Shown here piece by piece: positions 10,101-22,700 of a stretch of DNA of 64,000 nt. Position numbers and translations under genes: made by a program. The DNA comes from Styela clava (taxonomy: Eukaryota > Chordata > Ascidiacea > Stolidobranchia > Styelidae): positions 5,208,001 to 5,272,000 of the forward strand of contig NC_135257.1 of the NCBI RefSeq assembly GCF_964204865.1, in the 5' to 3' direction. How positions within the stretch are numbered: position 1 is the stretch's first letter; each line of letters opens with the position of its first letter. Below the pieces are notes generated by a model, which saw only the letters and a list, made by a program, of their open reading frames with translations, was not told the origin of the DNA and searched no databases.

Positions 10101-13100
10101 CATCGGTCTTCCTTACATATTGTTAGATACAAATACAGATAAAACAAAAACTACAATATCGGTTAGAAACCGGAGACTTATGGATCGAAGGTCAGGGGAT
10201 TCCCCAAAACAGTGGTCTTACTCCATAGTGACACCGTGTGTCCCATCACTAATTAATTAATAACTCGCTAATTATAAGACAAATCCATCCAAAATCACTA
10301 GGCTTCTGATCCGAGCTATGATGAATGCACATGCAAAATTTGGAGCAGATTCAACCTTGCTTCCGCTCCCTGTTGTAGCTTCTGCCAAATTTACAAACAC
10401 AACCAACCTGTATACTTGTGTCAGATTACCATCACTATTCCGTTCAGTTCTTGGTGTTGAATCAGCAGAATCTGAAGATAGCAAGAAGTATTTTTCAAGC
10501 AACAGAACCAACAAATAAATGTCAAATAATCGTAGATGCTCTTGAGTAACTTAATTATATTTAAGTCATTCTGTACCCTGAGATATAATGACTTAAAGTG
10601 TAACCTGGTTTGTCATGGAAAATATTTTTGTGCAGTTTTTGATGGCATTATTGGCATCCTATAATAAATAATCAGTTGTCAATTTTTTTTTGAATGATTC
10701 ATCTTACAGCTGAGTTTAATTTAAACTACCTGGCTTCTGTGTATCTTTATCACAATTTGCAGTTAATGCGTTGATCGGCATAGTTGACGCTTCCACCAAA
10801 TATCGCAACTTTCTTCTGCATAAATATATAAATGTACATTGAAGTCAATGATAATACGAAGAACTGACAGAGGTACCATGTTAATTGATGACTATCCTAT
10901 GCTCACGTTCAAATGGGTCATATAAAAAAGTTACAACAGAAGTTGAAATATAATACTTTTATCGAAATAGTTGAAATACTGAAATAGTTGATCGAAGTCC
11001 CTATCGATGTTGTGTGAATAATTATATTTAATGCCAAATTTACAATGTGTGGATGAATGGCATTTTTTTCAAATTTCAAAATGTAAAGTGTGTTGCTGCC
11101 TGATACTGATTACAAGCAATGATTTCGTATTTTTGGTATTATTGTCCAATAATATTATATGACCGGAATCTCTTTATCCTAAACAATGAAAACCAGGCAG
11201 TGAGTAACAATAGATTTTATTTATCAGTTTCCAAGATTAAAATGCACAATAAATTAGACCACAATAAAGAAGTCGTGATATTAACATATTATGTTCAAAT
11301 CATAAATGGGATCACTTAACGAATTACAAAATAGAGTACAAGTGACCTAAATATAGAAAGAAAACTACAAAGAAAAACAAAAAAGGATCTGTATGCTCAA
11401 TATCCAATTACCTTCGGTTTTTAGGTTTAGTGAGAGCTTTTTCATATTCATCTTCAGAAGAAGATTCAGAAGAAGGAACGAAGATTCCCGATCTGGGCAT
11501 ATCAAATACAGCCCTCAATTCTGATGATGCAGTAGAACCACCGCTGCTATACCCATCATTTTCTATATAAGATCTGGAAAAAAAAATTTAAATTTGAAAC
11601 ATGACTCTGTGAAGTTAATGAAAGGAAATCATTAAATGCACATTTATACTTAATTATAATATTTGGGGTAAAATCGTCATTGGCTTCATATGGGATCAAG
11701 ATAAATGTGCATGTAATGAATTCAACAAATATACTTAAAACTATTAAAATATTTAATTAAATTAATCAAAAAATAATCATTATATTAAAAGCAAAGATAA
11801 ACTGCGAAGCATAACAAACCTAACTACTACACTATAGAAAACTCCTAGCAAAACCCGTATGCATACGAAGATGGCGGACACCGGAACGTAGCATACTTCA
11901 GGAGTACCATCCCTACTTCTAGAATTTTTGCGATTTTTGCTGAGAACAAAACAAACCATCAAGGTTCGAGGAACCGCGACTATTCACCATTGACATTCAA
12001 TATAAATGTGTTATTTTCAAAGATTAATAAAATTGACATTGATCAATGGTAAAAGCGGGAAAACACTCTAACTAAAATCAAATTTACCGATTACTAAATG
12101 GGTTGCTGTTTTGTGTCAAGTTTGAGATTCCTCTTGCAATATGTTGAACAGGTCTGTCATTTTCATCAGAATATCTTCTTCGACCTCTAACTAAACTTTT
12201 TTTCTTTTTCTTACGATGCCGAGTATGAGCACTTTTCTGGGATTTTCTTCCATCCACCGAATCATTGTGTAATATGATAGGTGACAAAGCTAAGATGTTG
12301 TCATCGTTCATGCTAAAAACAAAATACTTAAGGATAAGTGTGAAAAAATTTACCAAATACCTTGAAAGACATGATCAAACAAATAGACAAAATGAGAGCA
12401 ATAAAATGAAACAGTTACAGATGTACGATAGTTATTAAAAACGTAATTCAATAGAATTATTTAAATATTCTATTAGATTCTAGTCGTTATGATATTTAGT
12501 TAAGTTTTTGTTATCCAATTTTCATATGAAACAGCAACTATACAGACATCTGGATGGCTTTAAGCATTTTCTATTCAGTAAGTGTAATTTTGCTCAATTG
12601 CTGATGTCCATGCCATTGTTGGGCCATAAAAGTGCAACTACTTAAAAAAAACTTTTAAATATTCTGTAGTTGAAGTTGAAATTGTCTATTACGTCTTATT
12701 AGTTTTTTCAAAACTTTCAGTTGGTTTTTAACAACTTTTTCTATTTTCAAGAAACTTGCGCCAGCACTCAAATTTTCAGTCTCTTGCCTAGTGTCGTGTC
12801 AATGATTACATCATAGATAGTAGAAAACCAGAACTGAACGAAGATTGTAAAGTACTCTGTATAATATTCCTCTTGATTGATACTAACAAGAATTTAAGAA
12901 TTTATAGGCTATAGCAGTTGGTTTACATACTACAAGAGTAAGAAGCTATTATCAAAATACCAAATATGAGATCTTATAAATAAACGAACAATCACTTGAA
13001 AAATCTGTGACCAAATACCTTTCATTTTTCTCCTTGTTTTCTTCTATTGCTAATTGTAATTTTGGTGAAACTATTTTCTTATCTGCTCTCATTTCAATGG

Positions 13101-16100
13101 CATTTGTTAACTTTCCTACAATCCTTTTTCTCGATTCAAGACTATCTTTCTGCAAGGAGAAAGCCAAATAGAGAATAAAGAATCTGATTCAAGATGATCA
13201 GAAATTTATAAACCAGGATTTAATATGTATATTGATAACCAAAATAAATTCAACGACATGACAATTGGAAAATAAACATAAAAGCCACAGTAAAGGTGTA
13301 TCATGCTGTAAAGTTGATACAACAAAATCGGAACAATTTTATTTGGAATTCTAACTCGAATCTCTCACGAATTCATAAAATTTTCTCAGTTCCAGATCCA
13401 ATTTTCCACATGTGTAGCAGTTAGAACAGATGCAGTTGATCTCAAACAGACCACTGACATATAAAGTCAATTTCAGTAAATTCAAGTGAGCTTGGTGAAT
13501 CAGATTAAAATAATTTGCTGATTTGTATTCTCAAGAGTAGATTGACCATACCAAAGAACAGAAATGAAAAGCAAAAACAAATAAGATTGTATTTCTATAT
13601 TAACTTCGTTTACAAAAACTTCCAACTTGACATTTCGGTTTCAGTTTTTTTCATTCTCTTAATTTTTATCCGGCCTGTAATTAGTTACACGATTGCTAAT
13701 GTTGTTATTGACAAAAAATCCCATTTTATCTGCTTCTCGAATCTCGAGATACATTGATGTTCAGAAACATATTTTGGTTCCTGTCTTTTAGACATGAGAA
13801 TGTTTTATTGATTTTATTCAAATTTGCCTCATACTGACCTGCGTCTGAATAGAAACAGCAAATGTAAAATGCTCAACTGCTTTGTCCAGACTTCCACTGT
13901 TGAATGCAATAGATCCAAGCCCTTCATGACATTGCCATTGACCTTGTTTATCTTCTACAAAATATGAAAGACACATCAAAATTTGATTATATTTAAAATT
14001 GGAATGAGTTTCAAAGAAAACTCCAGATAGTAATTCACTCCTGGGTGCAAACCCCAGCCAAAAATAAGAGACAATATTGTGAATCAGCACAAGTATGTTG
14101 GTGCCCATCATTTTCAAATATCATAAAGTACTAAAAACGATATTTTAGAAATGAATATGTTGAGCATATATAAATTGCAGTCTTATTATTAAAATAATGA
14201 TCTTATCTGGAGTATACCTGTATCTCTGAAAGCTTGTAATGCGTGTAAATAGGATTCTGAAGCTTCTTCATACATTTGAAGTTGACTTTGTGCAAATGCT
14301 AAATTGCAAAAACTTTGTCCTTGTGCATTTCTGTTACCAAGTAATCCTGAAATGAAAGGCATATAAATATAAGATCAATATTTCTCCCAGCAAAACAGAT
14401 GCTTGAAAATTAAAATAGTCATCTGCCAAAAATACTATGATCATTGTCAAATATTCAAAGAAATTAATTTATTCATCCAGTATTAAAGAAACAATTCTGC
14501 AAAACAAAAAATATAACTATGTTTGCCCAATTATATTTTTTGAGTTAGAGAAACCAAGCAGACTAAACTTGAAGAGAAAATAGTTTAGACAGTTTGGTCT
14601 TCATACTTGCAGATTTTAGGTCAAACGGTGGGGCGCGCCCCAAAAGTAGACAATTTTTTGAGGGGGCTTGCAGCTAATTGGAAATAAAAATAATTGTTAG
14701 ATTTGATCTTGCCTGCCTTATTTGTGTTTGAAACTCCTCATTTATTTTATTATTTACATTCCATCCACGTATTTTCAACGAGTTTTTTGAATGAAACATA
14801 CTTTCGCCTTACTATCTGTTATTTGTAGCTTATTGTTAGCTAGTTATTTTTGAGGTGGGGCGCGAGACTTGGCAAGAAGTTTGAGAACCGCTGTTCTAGA
14901 ATAACATGATGGTTACACCTAGCCAAAGTTGGCCACAAAACGGATCTATGTTACAAATATTTGGACATTACAATGTTTACATCTTACCATGCATTTGTGC
15001 AGACTCAGAATGCCTTGGAATTGATTCACCATAAAAACCCATTGAATTAAGTATTGCACCAGAGTTCTGTAGTGCAATCGCTCGCCTTCTTGGATTTGTA
15101 TTTTTATTGCAGAGTCTGATGGATTTTTCGAAACATAATAAGGCACGATTTAGACAACTAAGTGTTGCATACATCAGTCCAACTTCGCATAGTATTTTCC
15201 CTGAAAAGTATATAATATCATACAAAAATCATGTACACATAACAAATTCAGAAATGTGTCGTATTCAGGCTGGTCTAAGATTACAAAAAAGCTTATATGC
15301 TTCTGGTATATTTGTATTATAGGTTCATTGATGTCAGTCACAAACATACAGTAATTACTCATTATTGCAGGGATCATACAATATACATAACTTCTAAATT
15401 GAACTGGGGCATACATTCCGGAGAGTTTATAAATTTACCTTGTAAATTAGCATGCTTCAGAGCAGCAGACTTCTTGCAACAACTACCAAGCAATCTTATA
15501 CATTCTTCTCTACTCACTGTACTATCGGATACTGCAGCATTTGCCTGAATCAATAAACACAATATTTAATAAAAAGACATGAAAGTATACTTGATCAAAA
15601 ATCCCCCAAACACTGATCAATGTTACACCCCTTATGCTGTATTCCCACAAATAAACCATAGCACATCCTGTTCGCCAGAATCATTTCAGTTGTTAATTCA
15701 GCTTCCTTTGATACGAGTATTTTATCAATTTAAGAATATTTGAACCAAAAAAACTTGATCCACTAAAACAGTTTGCATCCTATTTTGTTGTTGAATAATA
15801 ATTTGTTGTCAATTGGAGCAGAGTACAGAGAGAGTCAACTAACAAAGAGCCTATAATTTATCAGCTGCAATATTTTCACAGGTCAGAATACTAAATTAAA
15901 AATCTGATACAATGCCGTAACTCATAAGAAATATCTATATCATCACGCACCTGGCATATAAGAGCAAGGACCATGTTTTCAGTATCTTGGAGTTTTTGAT
16001 ATATATCTGATGCATGCAAAAAATGTTTTCTGGCTTCAGACAGTTCATTTTGCTTATTATAAATATTAGCGAGTTTCAAGTTAGTTTCCGCTGCTTTTTG

Positions 16101-17608
16101 TTGATTTTTTTCATTGTTTCTGCAAAATATAGTTGATGAGAAAACGAAACTTTTTAACATTGCTGTAATATCAGTAAACAATTTGATGGAGATTGAATCA
16201 CTGAAATAAATAGTTCATTTTTCCTTTTTCAGCTAAATCATGCTTTGCTCGCAATGGTACATGGTTGTAAAACATACTCATGCAATGCATTTAATATGCA
16301 ATGTTGGAGCAAACTTCGTAAAAAAATAATACTAAATAGTCAAAGATCGGCGCTCCAGAAGTATGTGTACCAATATAGAGGTACCGGTAACTAATTTTGT
16401 TCGCCTATTTTACATCAAGTTGTATGAAGGGACTGAAACCTATGGGCAGAGGGATATTCACTTGGCTAACACAGACAGTCCCCGAACTTGTAATAGAACT
16501 AAAATAAGGAAAATCGGGATAGAATTATGGCCCGACCCTAACCTGGTGCACATACTACGGGAGTATCCAAAGATCTCTCCAAGAAAATAAGGACAAATGA
16601 ATATAAGGATAACAACATCAACACAAAGTACAGTAATCCTTTTGTTCTTTACCGAACTACTGTTTACTTGTTTCTCACCCATATGCCAGCAATGCAAGCT
16701 GATAAAATTTCGAAGCTTTTTCAATATCACCTATTTTTTCGTATCCAATAGCAAGATTGAAATAAACGTCTCCCTTTTCTGACTGTGAATTTGGCAGAAT
16801 ACCTGTTATTTTTAGGGAAAAAAAATTATAACTCCCAAACATGTACGCATGATATCAACATCCACATTTTTGTAAATCCAGTGTAGAAAGGAGAATTAAA
16901 AATGAGTCAGGAAGTTGATAAATATTAAAATAACTATTCATGAACATTCCAAGATAGGGAAGAGCCTATCAAACAATTAACTACAAGGTTGCATGCTAGT
17001 ACTGCTGACCAGAGGTTCAGTGTGATGTCTGGAATAAATTGAACACACAAAAGACAATCACTCCTCATATCTTAGAGAAGTCAAAATAGGAGTCACCAAT
17101 GCTTTTAACTATGGGTTCTTACCACTTACTGAAGACAGCGTGAAATACAGCAGAAATACAGTGCAAAACAGAAGGAAAATTAAATAAAAAATATTTATCC
17201 TATTGAAGTAACATTTCAACTCACTAGGTGTTTTAACAAAAGTTTCATGTTCAAGCACAGTATGTAAAACGTTGATGCCACGTGCTGTATCGCCACCTGC
17301 TATATGTGCGGCTCCAAGATTGAATGCACAAATTTGTTCCATTCCATCTTTTGAGTTGAGCAGAAGGGCAAATTTGTAGGATTTAACAAACTCCTGCAAA
17401 ATAAAATTTTATTTGAGATTGTACAGTGATTTCTGATTGTACTACAGTAATTAACTTACTCATAATTAGTATAATAACAGCGTAACCAGTATACCTGAAT
17501 TGCCTTGGCATATGCATCCTTCTGACCTGATTTTACAGCTTGAGCAAGGTATTCATTTCCTCTAGATGTAAAAATTTCAATTTGTTTTTTGATGGTGCTC
17601 TGGAACAT
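7180..17608 (-). CDS. TTC24: TTC24-like tetratricopeptide repeat protein ending in a CaaX box
   Basis: Coding exons from ATG at 17608: 17495-17608, 17225-17393, 16679-16802, 15951-16119, 15439-15544, 14988-15200, 14218-14346, 13839-13954, 13019-13149, 12088-12312, 11412-11573, 10730-10815, 10430-10471, 9640-9735, 8899-8992, 8515-8606, 7757-7985, 7180-7372. All phases agree; the total is 829 residues. Residues 1-380 are helical repeats typical of TPRs ([54 protein letters not shown]). The spacing and the GQWQ-CEGLG-like repeat suggest TTC24, recalled rather than aligned. Residues ~424-829 are serine-, acid- and lysine-rich and look disordered; the last residues are a basic stretch followed by CSIM, a farnesylation-type CaaX motif. 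TTC24 in vertebrates is shorter. The donor at 8897-8898 (GTTCCA) and the 42-bp exon at 10430 are the weakest junctions. A stronger donor at 8932-8933 would break the frame. TPR proteins are scaffolds; no partner can be inferred. Confidence 0.65.
9961..10260 (+). mobile_element. Possible tRNA-derived SINE in an intron of the TPR gene
   Basis: TAGCCTAGCGG at 9982-9992 matches the RNA polymerase III A box at 9 of 11 positions. A poor B-box-like match follows at about 10023-10035. The segment ends in an AT-rich tail near 10250. No second copy is in this window, so the call rests on the A box only. Confidence 0.3.
14610..14893. mobile_element. Degraded MITE between TPR exons 6 and 7
   Basis: The right end, complement CAGCGGTTCTCAAACTT, is a common hAT-type terminus. 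Just inside it is GGGGCGCGA (14858-14866), and near the left end is GGGGCGCGCCCC (14630-14641), which suggests the left terminus is decayed. I find no target duplication. It recurs at 29965-30248 as part of the large duplication. Confidence 0.45.
16353..16563. mobile_element. Small inverted-repeat element between TPR exons 3 and 4
   Basis: Left end CTCCAGAAGTATGTGTACCA and right end, read on the opposite strand, CTCCCGTAGTATGTGCACCA match at 17 of 20 positions. The length is ~211 bases with no open frame. A related word, CATACTTCAGGAG, occurs alone at 8058 and 11889. No convincing target duplication is visible. The copy at 31708-31918 belongs to the large duplication. Confidence 0.5.
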
Positions 17609-18830
17609 GTCTTGATCAAGTTTGGTTTATCATACTTTTACCTGCAGTTTAAATATTGCATATTTATTACTACTGTATTAGGACCAATATGGTTTACGAG
17701 TAGGAAGTTTCGACATTACTATATCAGAGATTAAACTAAAATTATATTCTGAAACTTAATTTAGTCTATAATAATGGTGATTTAGGAGTAATACAAACTT
17801 ACTACAAACAAACAAACTAACGTCTACTCGGTACCCTACATCAACAACAAAACCAATTTGTTGTTTCCGTCTGCTATACCTTCATACTACAATCAGACAA
17901 TTCTGCAATTGAACCTATGTTAAACCCCACCGAACCGAAAATATCGCAATGCCTGCATTTCTCAAAAGTTTACTGCCCGATGAGAGTGTAACTCATATTG
18001 TTTTTCACTTAGATTCTATAACACAAAGCAAGATTGTTCAATTCTGAACTAGATATTTTCAAATCTGTATGCCCATGCCAATATCTGCATTTTGTTGATT
18101 TCAAAATACCGTAATCCCTATAACGTTACCGGTACCTATCTACAGATCTAATGGACTAATGCTGTATTAGTGAAACCACAACCGCAATATCAGCTCACTG
18201 CTGTCTTCAGACCTTACAACGACAGAATGACAAGTTGAAGGCCTTGTGTTTCTGTATTTCTTATTCATACAGTCATAAGGATGAGATTTCAGGATTTAGA
18301 AGGGGAGAAGGAAAGTCAATAAAACAGTTTACCACTGCCTCCCATTCCTATTACCATTCCATGTCATGTAGCGGTATGGGATTAGATAGTTATATGTTTT
18401 CGGAAGCATGAACTTGATGGCGGAGGAAGCCGTAACCGACCAGCGGTTACCGTACCCTACGTCATTATGTGAACCACCCTAGATTGGATGCACAGACATG
18501 ACCCACCATCCCACAGTCTATATTCATGATATTTATGTTTATTTTGTTATGATTTAGGCTACAGGTACCGTAGTCTATCTATTTTATGTCAGTATGTGTT
18601 TTCTTCCTTCTCGGGCAGTTGTGAAGGCGTTTCCACTTATTCAGGTTTTATCCATTCCCAAATTCTCAATCTGTCCCTTTTTTTGCGAATTATGAATTAA
18701 TCGAAATGAAATCTATCTAGGCCTATATGTGTATACCGGTATGTAGAGACTTATTACAGTATTAAAAACGATACCACAACGACGGCAACTATGGTACTGA
18801 ACTACGAGTCACCCCCAGCCAACACTTACC

Positions 18831-18991
18831 AGTATGTAATCACATAGTAGCCTTACGTTTCTACTATTGTTGCGTGTGTCACGTGCCATAACAAGACTGT
18901 ACTTTGTTGGTTGCCAAAGCGAATGACGCTGTCCGTCTGGTGTAGCGAGTACATAAAATGATTTACTACGGAGTTCAATACCTTTAACCAC
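18831..18991 (-). other. Probable 5' non-coding exon of the TPR gene
   Basis: On the minus strand a strong donor (CTG then GTAAGTG) falls at 18829-18828, about 1.2 kb before the coding exon. The likely acceptor is the CTGCAG just before 17653. Joining these puts an in-frame TGA before the ATG at 17608, so the 60-codon open frame here would be untranslated leader or an upstream ORF. The 5' limit of the exon is not visible. Confidence 0.4.
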
Positions 18992-19107
18992 TTATTGCCA
19001 ATAGCCATATTATTGTCATTCAAGTTTTGATAAGGTTCTGGGTGTTTGATCTTGGTAAAACGAAAAAAAAAAACGATATATAACGGGATGATTTAAGATT
19101 TTTTAAG

Positions 19108-19198
19108 ATGTCATGTAGTGTTTTGAAACCGGACATGTCCAAACTCCAGAGAAAGAATTACAACAACTGGTTTTCTAAACTGAGGGAACCTGTTGTTG
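19108..19198 (+). CDS. Candidate first exon, divergent from the TPR gene
   Basis: ATG at 19108 opens a frame that begins MSCSVLKPDMSKLQRKNYNN and reaches a good donor, G followed by GTGAGT, at 19199. Its distance of ~280 bases from the proposed 5' exon of the TPR gene would fit a shared head-to-head promoter. I found no second exon downstream, where mobile elements begin, so it may be a chance frame or a gene cut off by insertions. Confidence 0.25.
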
Positions 19199-19412
19199 GT
19201 GAGTTCGATACGAGAATACCTCAGTCAGTCAGTAGTTTATTTTTCACCAAAATGAAAATGCACTCACAGTGAACATAAACTTAAAAAAAAATTGAAAATG
19301 ACATTATTCGCTATTTGATTAAGGTTATAGAATAGTATAAATAAATATAAGTTACATAAAATTTCTACATAAGTAAATCTGCTCCAGTTTGACCTGATTC
19401 TGTTCTATCGAT

Positions 19413-20923
19413 GTGACTAAAATAATGGATCAAAGAAATGATGTATTCGAAGCTAGTTTCCTATATGAAAGTGAAACAGCACCCAAGTCACCTACAAGTT
19501 ACAGTAGATTCTCAACATCTGGCAGGGATCCGTCACTTTCTACAACATCAGAGCTTGACTCATCTGTGAACCTACAGCAAGTCCAACTGCCCCTGTATAA
19601 TATTAATGATCTCCTTCAATCCAGGGAGGAATTACTCATCACAAAAATGCTCAACTCCATTGAAGCTGTTGTAGATAAAAGCTTGGTCAAATAATGCCAT
19701 CATATTTCAAGTGCAGTTTTAAGTATTCTATGGCGTCTGAAGCTGCCGCAAAACCATGGCGGTATTTCCATACCATGGCCGCTACGGCCAAATCTATGGC
19801 GACTGACTTTTTAGCTGCCACAAACCAATGTCGAGCTGCCGTTACCGCGGCAGCAAATTGAAAACCAATGGCAGGTAAAATTTTGCTGCCGTAACCGCGG
19901 CAGGTGGGCCGTAAGGACAGGGCTGCCCCTTAGGGTGACAAATATTGGGTAAGTTGGAACGTTTTTCTTATGGATACAGTCTTGATGGATTTGGGGTTAG
20001 GGTTAGGGTTTAAGTAGATATAATTCCGCATGATCAATTAGAATTTGGTACATTAGTTTGTGAATATACCGTTAATACTGATTACTGAATACAGAATAGC
20101 GCTATAAAACCATGGCAAGAGCTGCCGCGGTTCGTTCGTGGCAGGAGCTGCCATGAATTGGTAAGAACTGCGCCTCTCATATTTGGACAAACAAACTAAG
20201 AACATAGAGAAGATGTGCAACAAAAATGAAGAAGTGTTACTCAGTCTAGCTAAGTCTCAAGAACAACTCACTGTTAGACTTGGAGCTATTGAAAAAAATA
20301 ATTCTGAGATGAACCAATCATTAAGTGATATGAAAACTGCTCATAGTAATTTTCAAAAAATCCAAGCAGAAGATAAAGAAAAGATTACAAAACTTGAAGC
20401 TCTGGTATCTCAACAGATGGCTGCAATAACAAAGTTGCAACAAAGTCTGTCAACTATGGAAGAAGAGCTTGAAAACGTGGCTGAGGCCCAAGAATATTCA
20501 GAACAGTACGGAAGGCGCTTAAATCTTGAATTTGTTGGGTTACCCTATCAAAAAAATGAAGACACCAATCAAAAAGTAATAGGAGTTGCCAAAATGATTA
20601 ATGTTAAACTTAATAGTGAAGACATTTCTACCTCTCACCGACTTGTTGCTGGCAAAAGATCTCCTATAATTGTTCGCTTCTGTAGGAGGGACAAAAGAAA
20701 TGAGCTATTTCGAAAAAAAGCTGGTCTTGTCAAGGAAAATGGAGGTAAATCAATTTTTATTAATGAAAATTTGACGGAGTGGCAAAAGTTCCTTTTTAAT
20801 GAAGCTCGCTCGTTAAAAGATAAATTTAAATACAAGTTTATATGGGCACATTCTGGAAATGTTTATGTTAGAAAAAATGAGTCGGCTAAGAGTCTAAAAA
20901 TTTTAAATGAGATCGATTTATAA
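19413..20923 (+). pseudogene. LINE ORF1 (coiled coil plus FP-like domain), broken
   Basis: Two open pieces, 19413-19694 and 20183-20923, are parts of one ORF1 separated by a MITE (19708-20176) and a one-base frame change near 19690. The second piece carries a long coiled coil (about its residues 10-95), then a fold with LNLEFVGLPYQKNEDTNQ, EDISTSHRLVAGKRSPIIVR and a C-terminal part with FINENLTEWQKFLFNEARSL and FIWAHSGNVYVRKNE. This order is that of the Baculo_FP-like ORF1 proteins of Jockey/CR1-group LINEs. These bind RNA as trimeric chaperones during retrotransposition. No reverse transcriptase follows; tandem repeats and a poly(A) tract come next. Confidence 0.75.
19708..20176. mobile_element. 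Non-autonomous hAT-like element inserted in the LINE ORF1
   Basis: Exact octamers TCATATTT flank it at 19700-19707 and 20177-20184. The ends share GCAGTT-TTA and ATGGC as imperfect inverted repeats. Inside are GC-rich palindromes, such as GCTGCCGTTACCGCGGCAGC near 19835-19854 and a related one near 19884-19903, and a short telomere-like GGGTTAGGGTTAGGG run near 19993-20008. No protein is encoded. Confidence 0.8.
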
Positions 20924-20954
20924 ATTTATCGATTTATAAAATCATACTTCCCAT

Positions 20955-21600
20955 AATGGTTTCTAATTCATATTTTTATAAATCTTTATGAATGTTGGTA
21001 GCCACCATACAGTATTCAGTGATTGTCACTGTGTTTATCCATGCTTTCATTCCGTAAATTAATTTACCTAATAACCTTTTTATATTGTTAAGATTCATTT
21101 TGTAACAAATGAACTGCATATATAATTGTGGGTCATACATTAATATTCTAGTTCTCTTTCAAGTACGCTTGGTATGAATATTTGTAAATGTTGTTAGCCT
21201 CTTTGTAAATTAATTAATTTATTAACCTATTTACATGTTAAACTAATTATATAATAAGTGATGAACTGCATTATCAATAGCATATTTAATTGTGGATCAT
21301 ACATTGATACTCCATTTCTAATTCATATTTTTAAAAATCTTTATGAATGTTGGTAGCCACCATACAGTATTCAGTGATTGTCACTGTGTTTTTCCATGCT
21401 TTCATTTCGTAAATTAATTTACCTAATGACCCCTTTATATTGTTAAATTCATTGTGTAACAAGTGAGCTGTATATTTAATTGTGGATAATACATAAATAT
21501 TCGAATCCTTATTCAAGTATGTATAAATACTTATGAATGCTGGTAGCAATTAAACAATATTCATCGATTGTTATTATTTTTCCCCTGCTTCTTCATGTGA
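20955..21600. repeat. Tandem repeat array downstream of LINE ORF1
   Basis: A unit of about 180 bases recurs in order. The clearest pair starts at ~20964 and ~21318 (CTAATTCATATTTTTA, then TTTATGAATGTTGGTAGCCA and TTCAGTGATTGTCACTGTGT). Shorter, more diverged units start near 21170 and 21510. The array ends before an AATAAA and ten A residues (21724-21736), so it may be the 3' untranslated part of the retroelement. Confidence 0.7.
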
Positions 21601-21739
21601 ACTAATTAAGGTGCCAAAAGGAGTCAAATGATACTTTTACGTCATGCACTCCATTACTGAATCTGTGATGATATTATTATTTTCTTGTCCCTATCTTTCA
21701 ATTTTTGATCTCGGTCTGTGTCCAATAAAAAAAAAAGCT

Positions 21740-22329
21740 TTTTTTAAATCTTTGACTGTTTTAATTCTTTCATTGGACATGATCGGTTACATCGGTACAT
21801 GACCTCTCAAAATCCTAAATTGCCCTTTGATAACTTTAATAATAATAACTTTAAATTGCCGACTCATTCACTCATTTCTTTATCTTATATATATTTTATT
21901 TAATCTCATTTGCATTTACCCATGGTACTATATTATGCCATGATAACCTTATATACAGCATTTACAAAAGGGTCGGGAGCCTAGATGACCTTAATCGGTC
22001 CTGCACACTGACCCGCACAAAACAATAATCAATCGCTGTTTATTACTGATGAAATATTTTCTTCATTATAATATTATCTATTATGGTTTATATTAGTGTT
22101 GATTTTGTTTTTGTGGCAATAAATCTCACTCTCTCTCTCATGGTGAAAGGTGACGCGAAAAACCAAAGTTGGTTATCGAGCAGCGACACCTGTGATAAGA
22201 GTCTAACTTTGATACTAAGATATCTAAGTTTAATAGAAATAAGCCGATTAATATATATATATAAATTAATATATCAAATAATAAAGTCCGAAAACCAAAT
22301 TTGTTACAAAAAAGAAACTCCGGGCACTG
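21740..22329. other. Intergenic stretch without recognised features
   Basis: The stretch is AT-rich with a short (CT)n run near 22127-22140. A frame at 22083-22460 overlaps the LINE fragment in another frame and has no domain. I see no gene. Confidence 0.4.
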
Positions 22330-22700
22330 TCAAGTACGGGAGGGGTAACCATGGGCAGCGAACCCTGCCCTTTTCAACTCGTGGAGGTGGCTTCTCACAG
22401 GTCACAGATGTTCCCCATCAATTGCGGAATTCCACAGGGTTCTGTATTAGGACCTCTTGAATTCTTGATAGCAATTAACGATTTGTCTAACAGCTCGAAT
22501 TTTTTGACCAAACTCTTTGCCGATGACGCGGGCCTGCTCGACAGTGCAAAAGTCTTGAGTTCACTCCAAGACAACGTGAACACTGAGATAGACAGAGTTT
22601 ATGATTGGATGACATGTAACAAATTCACAGTGAATGTTGATAAATCGAAAGTAATGATATTCAGCCCAAGAACTCGCACTGGACTTGCAAACTTCACAGT
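22330..22700 (+). pseudogene. LINE reverse transcriptase fragment, 5'-truncated
   Basis: The frame at 22351-22700 contains GIPQGSVLGPLEFLIAINDL, the conserved RT block, then the catalytic FADD box (in KLFADDAGLL) and NVDKSKVMIFSP. These identify a CR1/Jockey-type LINE. The frame is cut at 22700 by the LTR of a Ty3/gypsy element and continues beyond its other LTR at 43704. RT parts upstream of the GIPQGS block and the endonuclease are absent, so the copy was dead on arrival. Confidence 0.85.

Noticed and set aside
10272-10518. 80- and 66-codon overlapping frames on opposite strands
   Set aside because: Only the 42-bp piece at 10430-10471 fits the phase of the TPR gene; the rest reads through introns.
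18809-18991. 60-codon minus-strand protein
   Set aside because: The frame is open but reads through a strong donor. Joined to the next exon it meets a stop, so I treat it as untranslated leader.
19988-20010. Interstitial telomere
   Set aside because: Only two to three TTAGGG units occur, inside a MITE, which is too short to mark a telomere fusion.
20955-21600. CRISPR-like array
   Set aside because: The repeated units are ~180 bases, diverged and without spacers, in an animal genome; they are ordinary tandem repeats.
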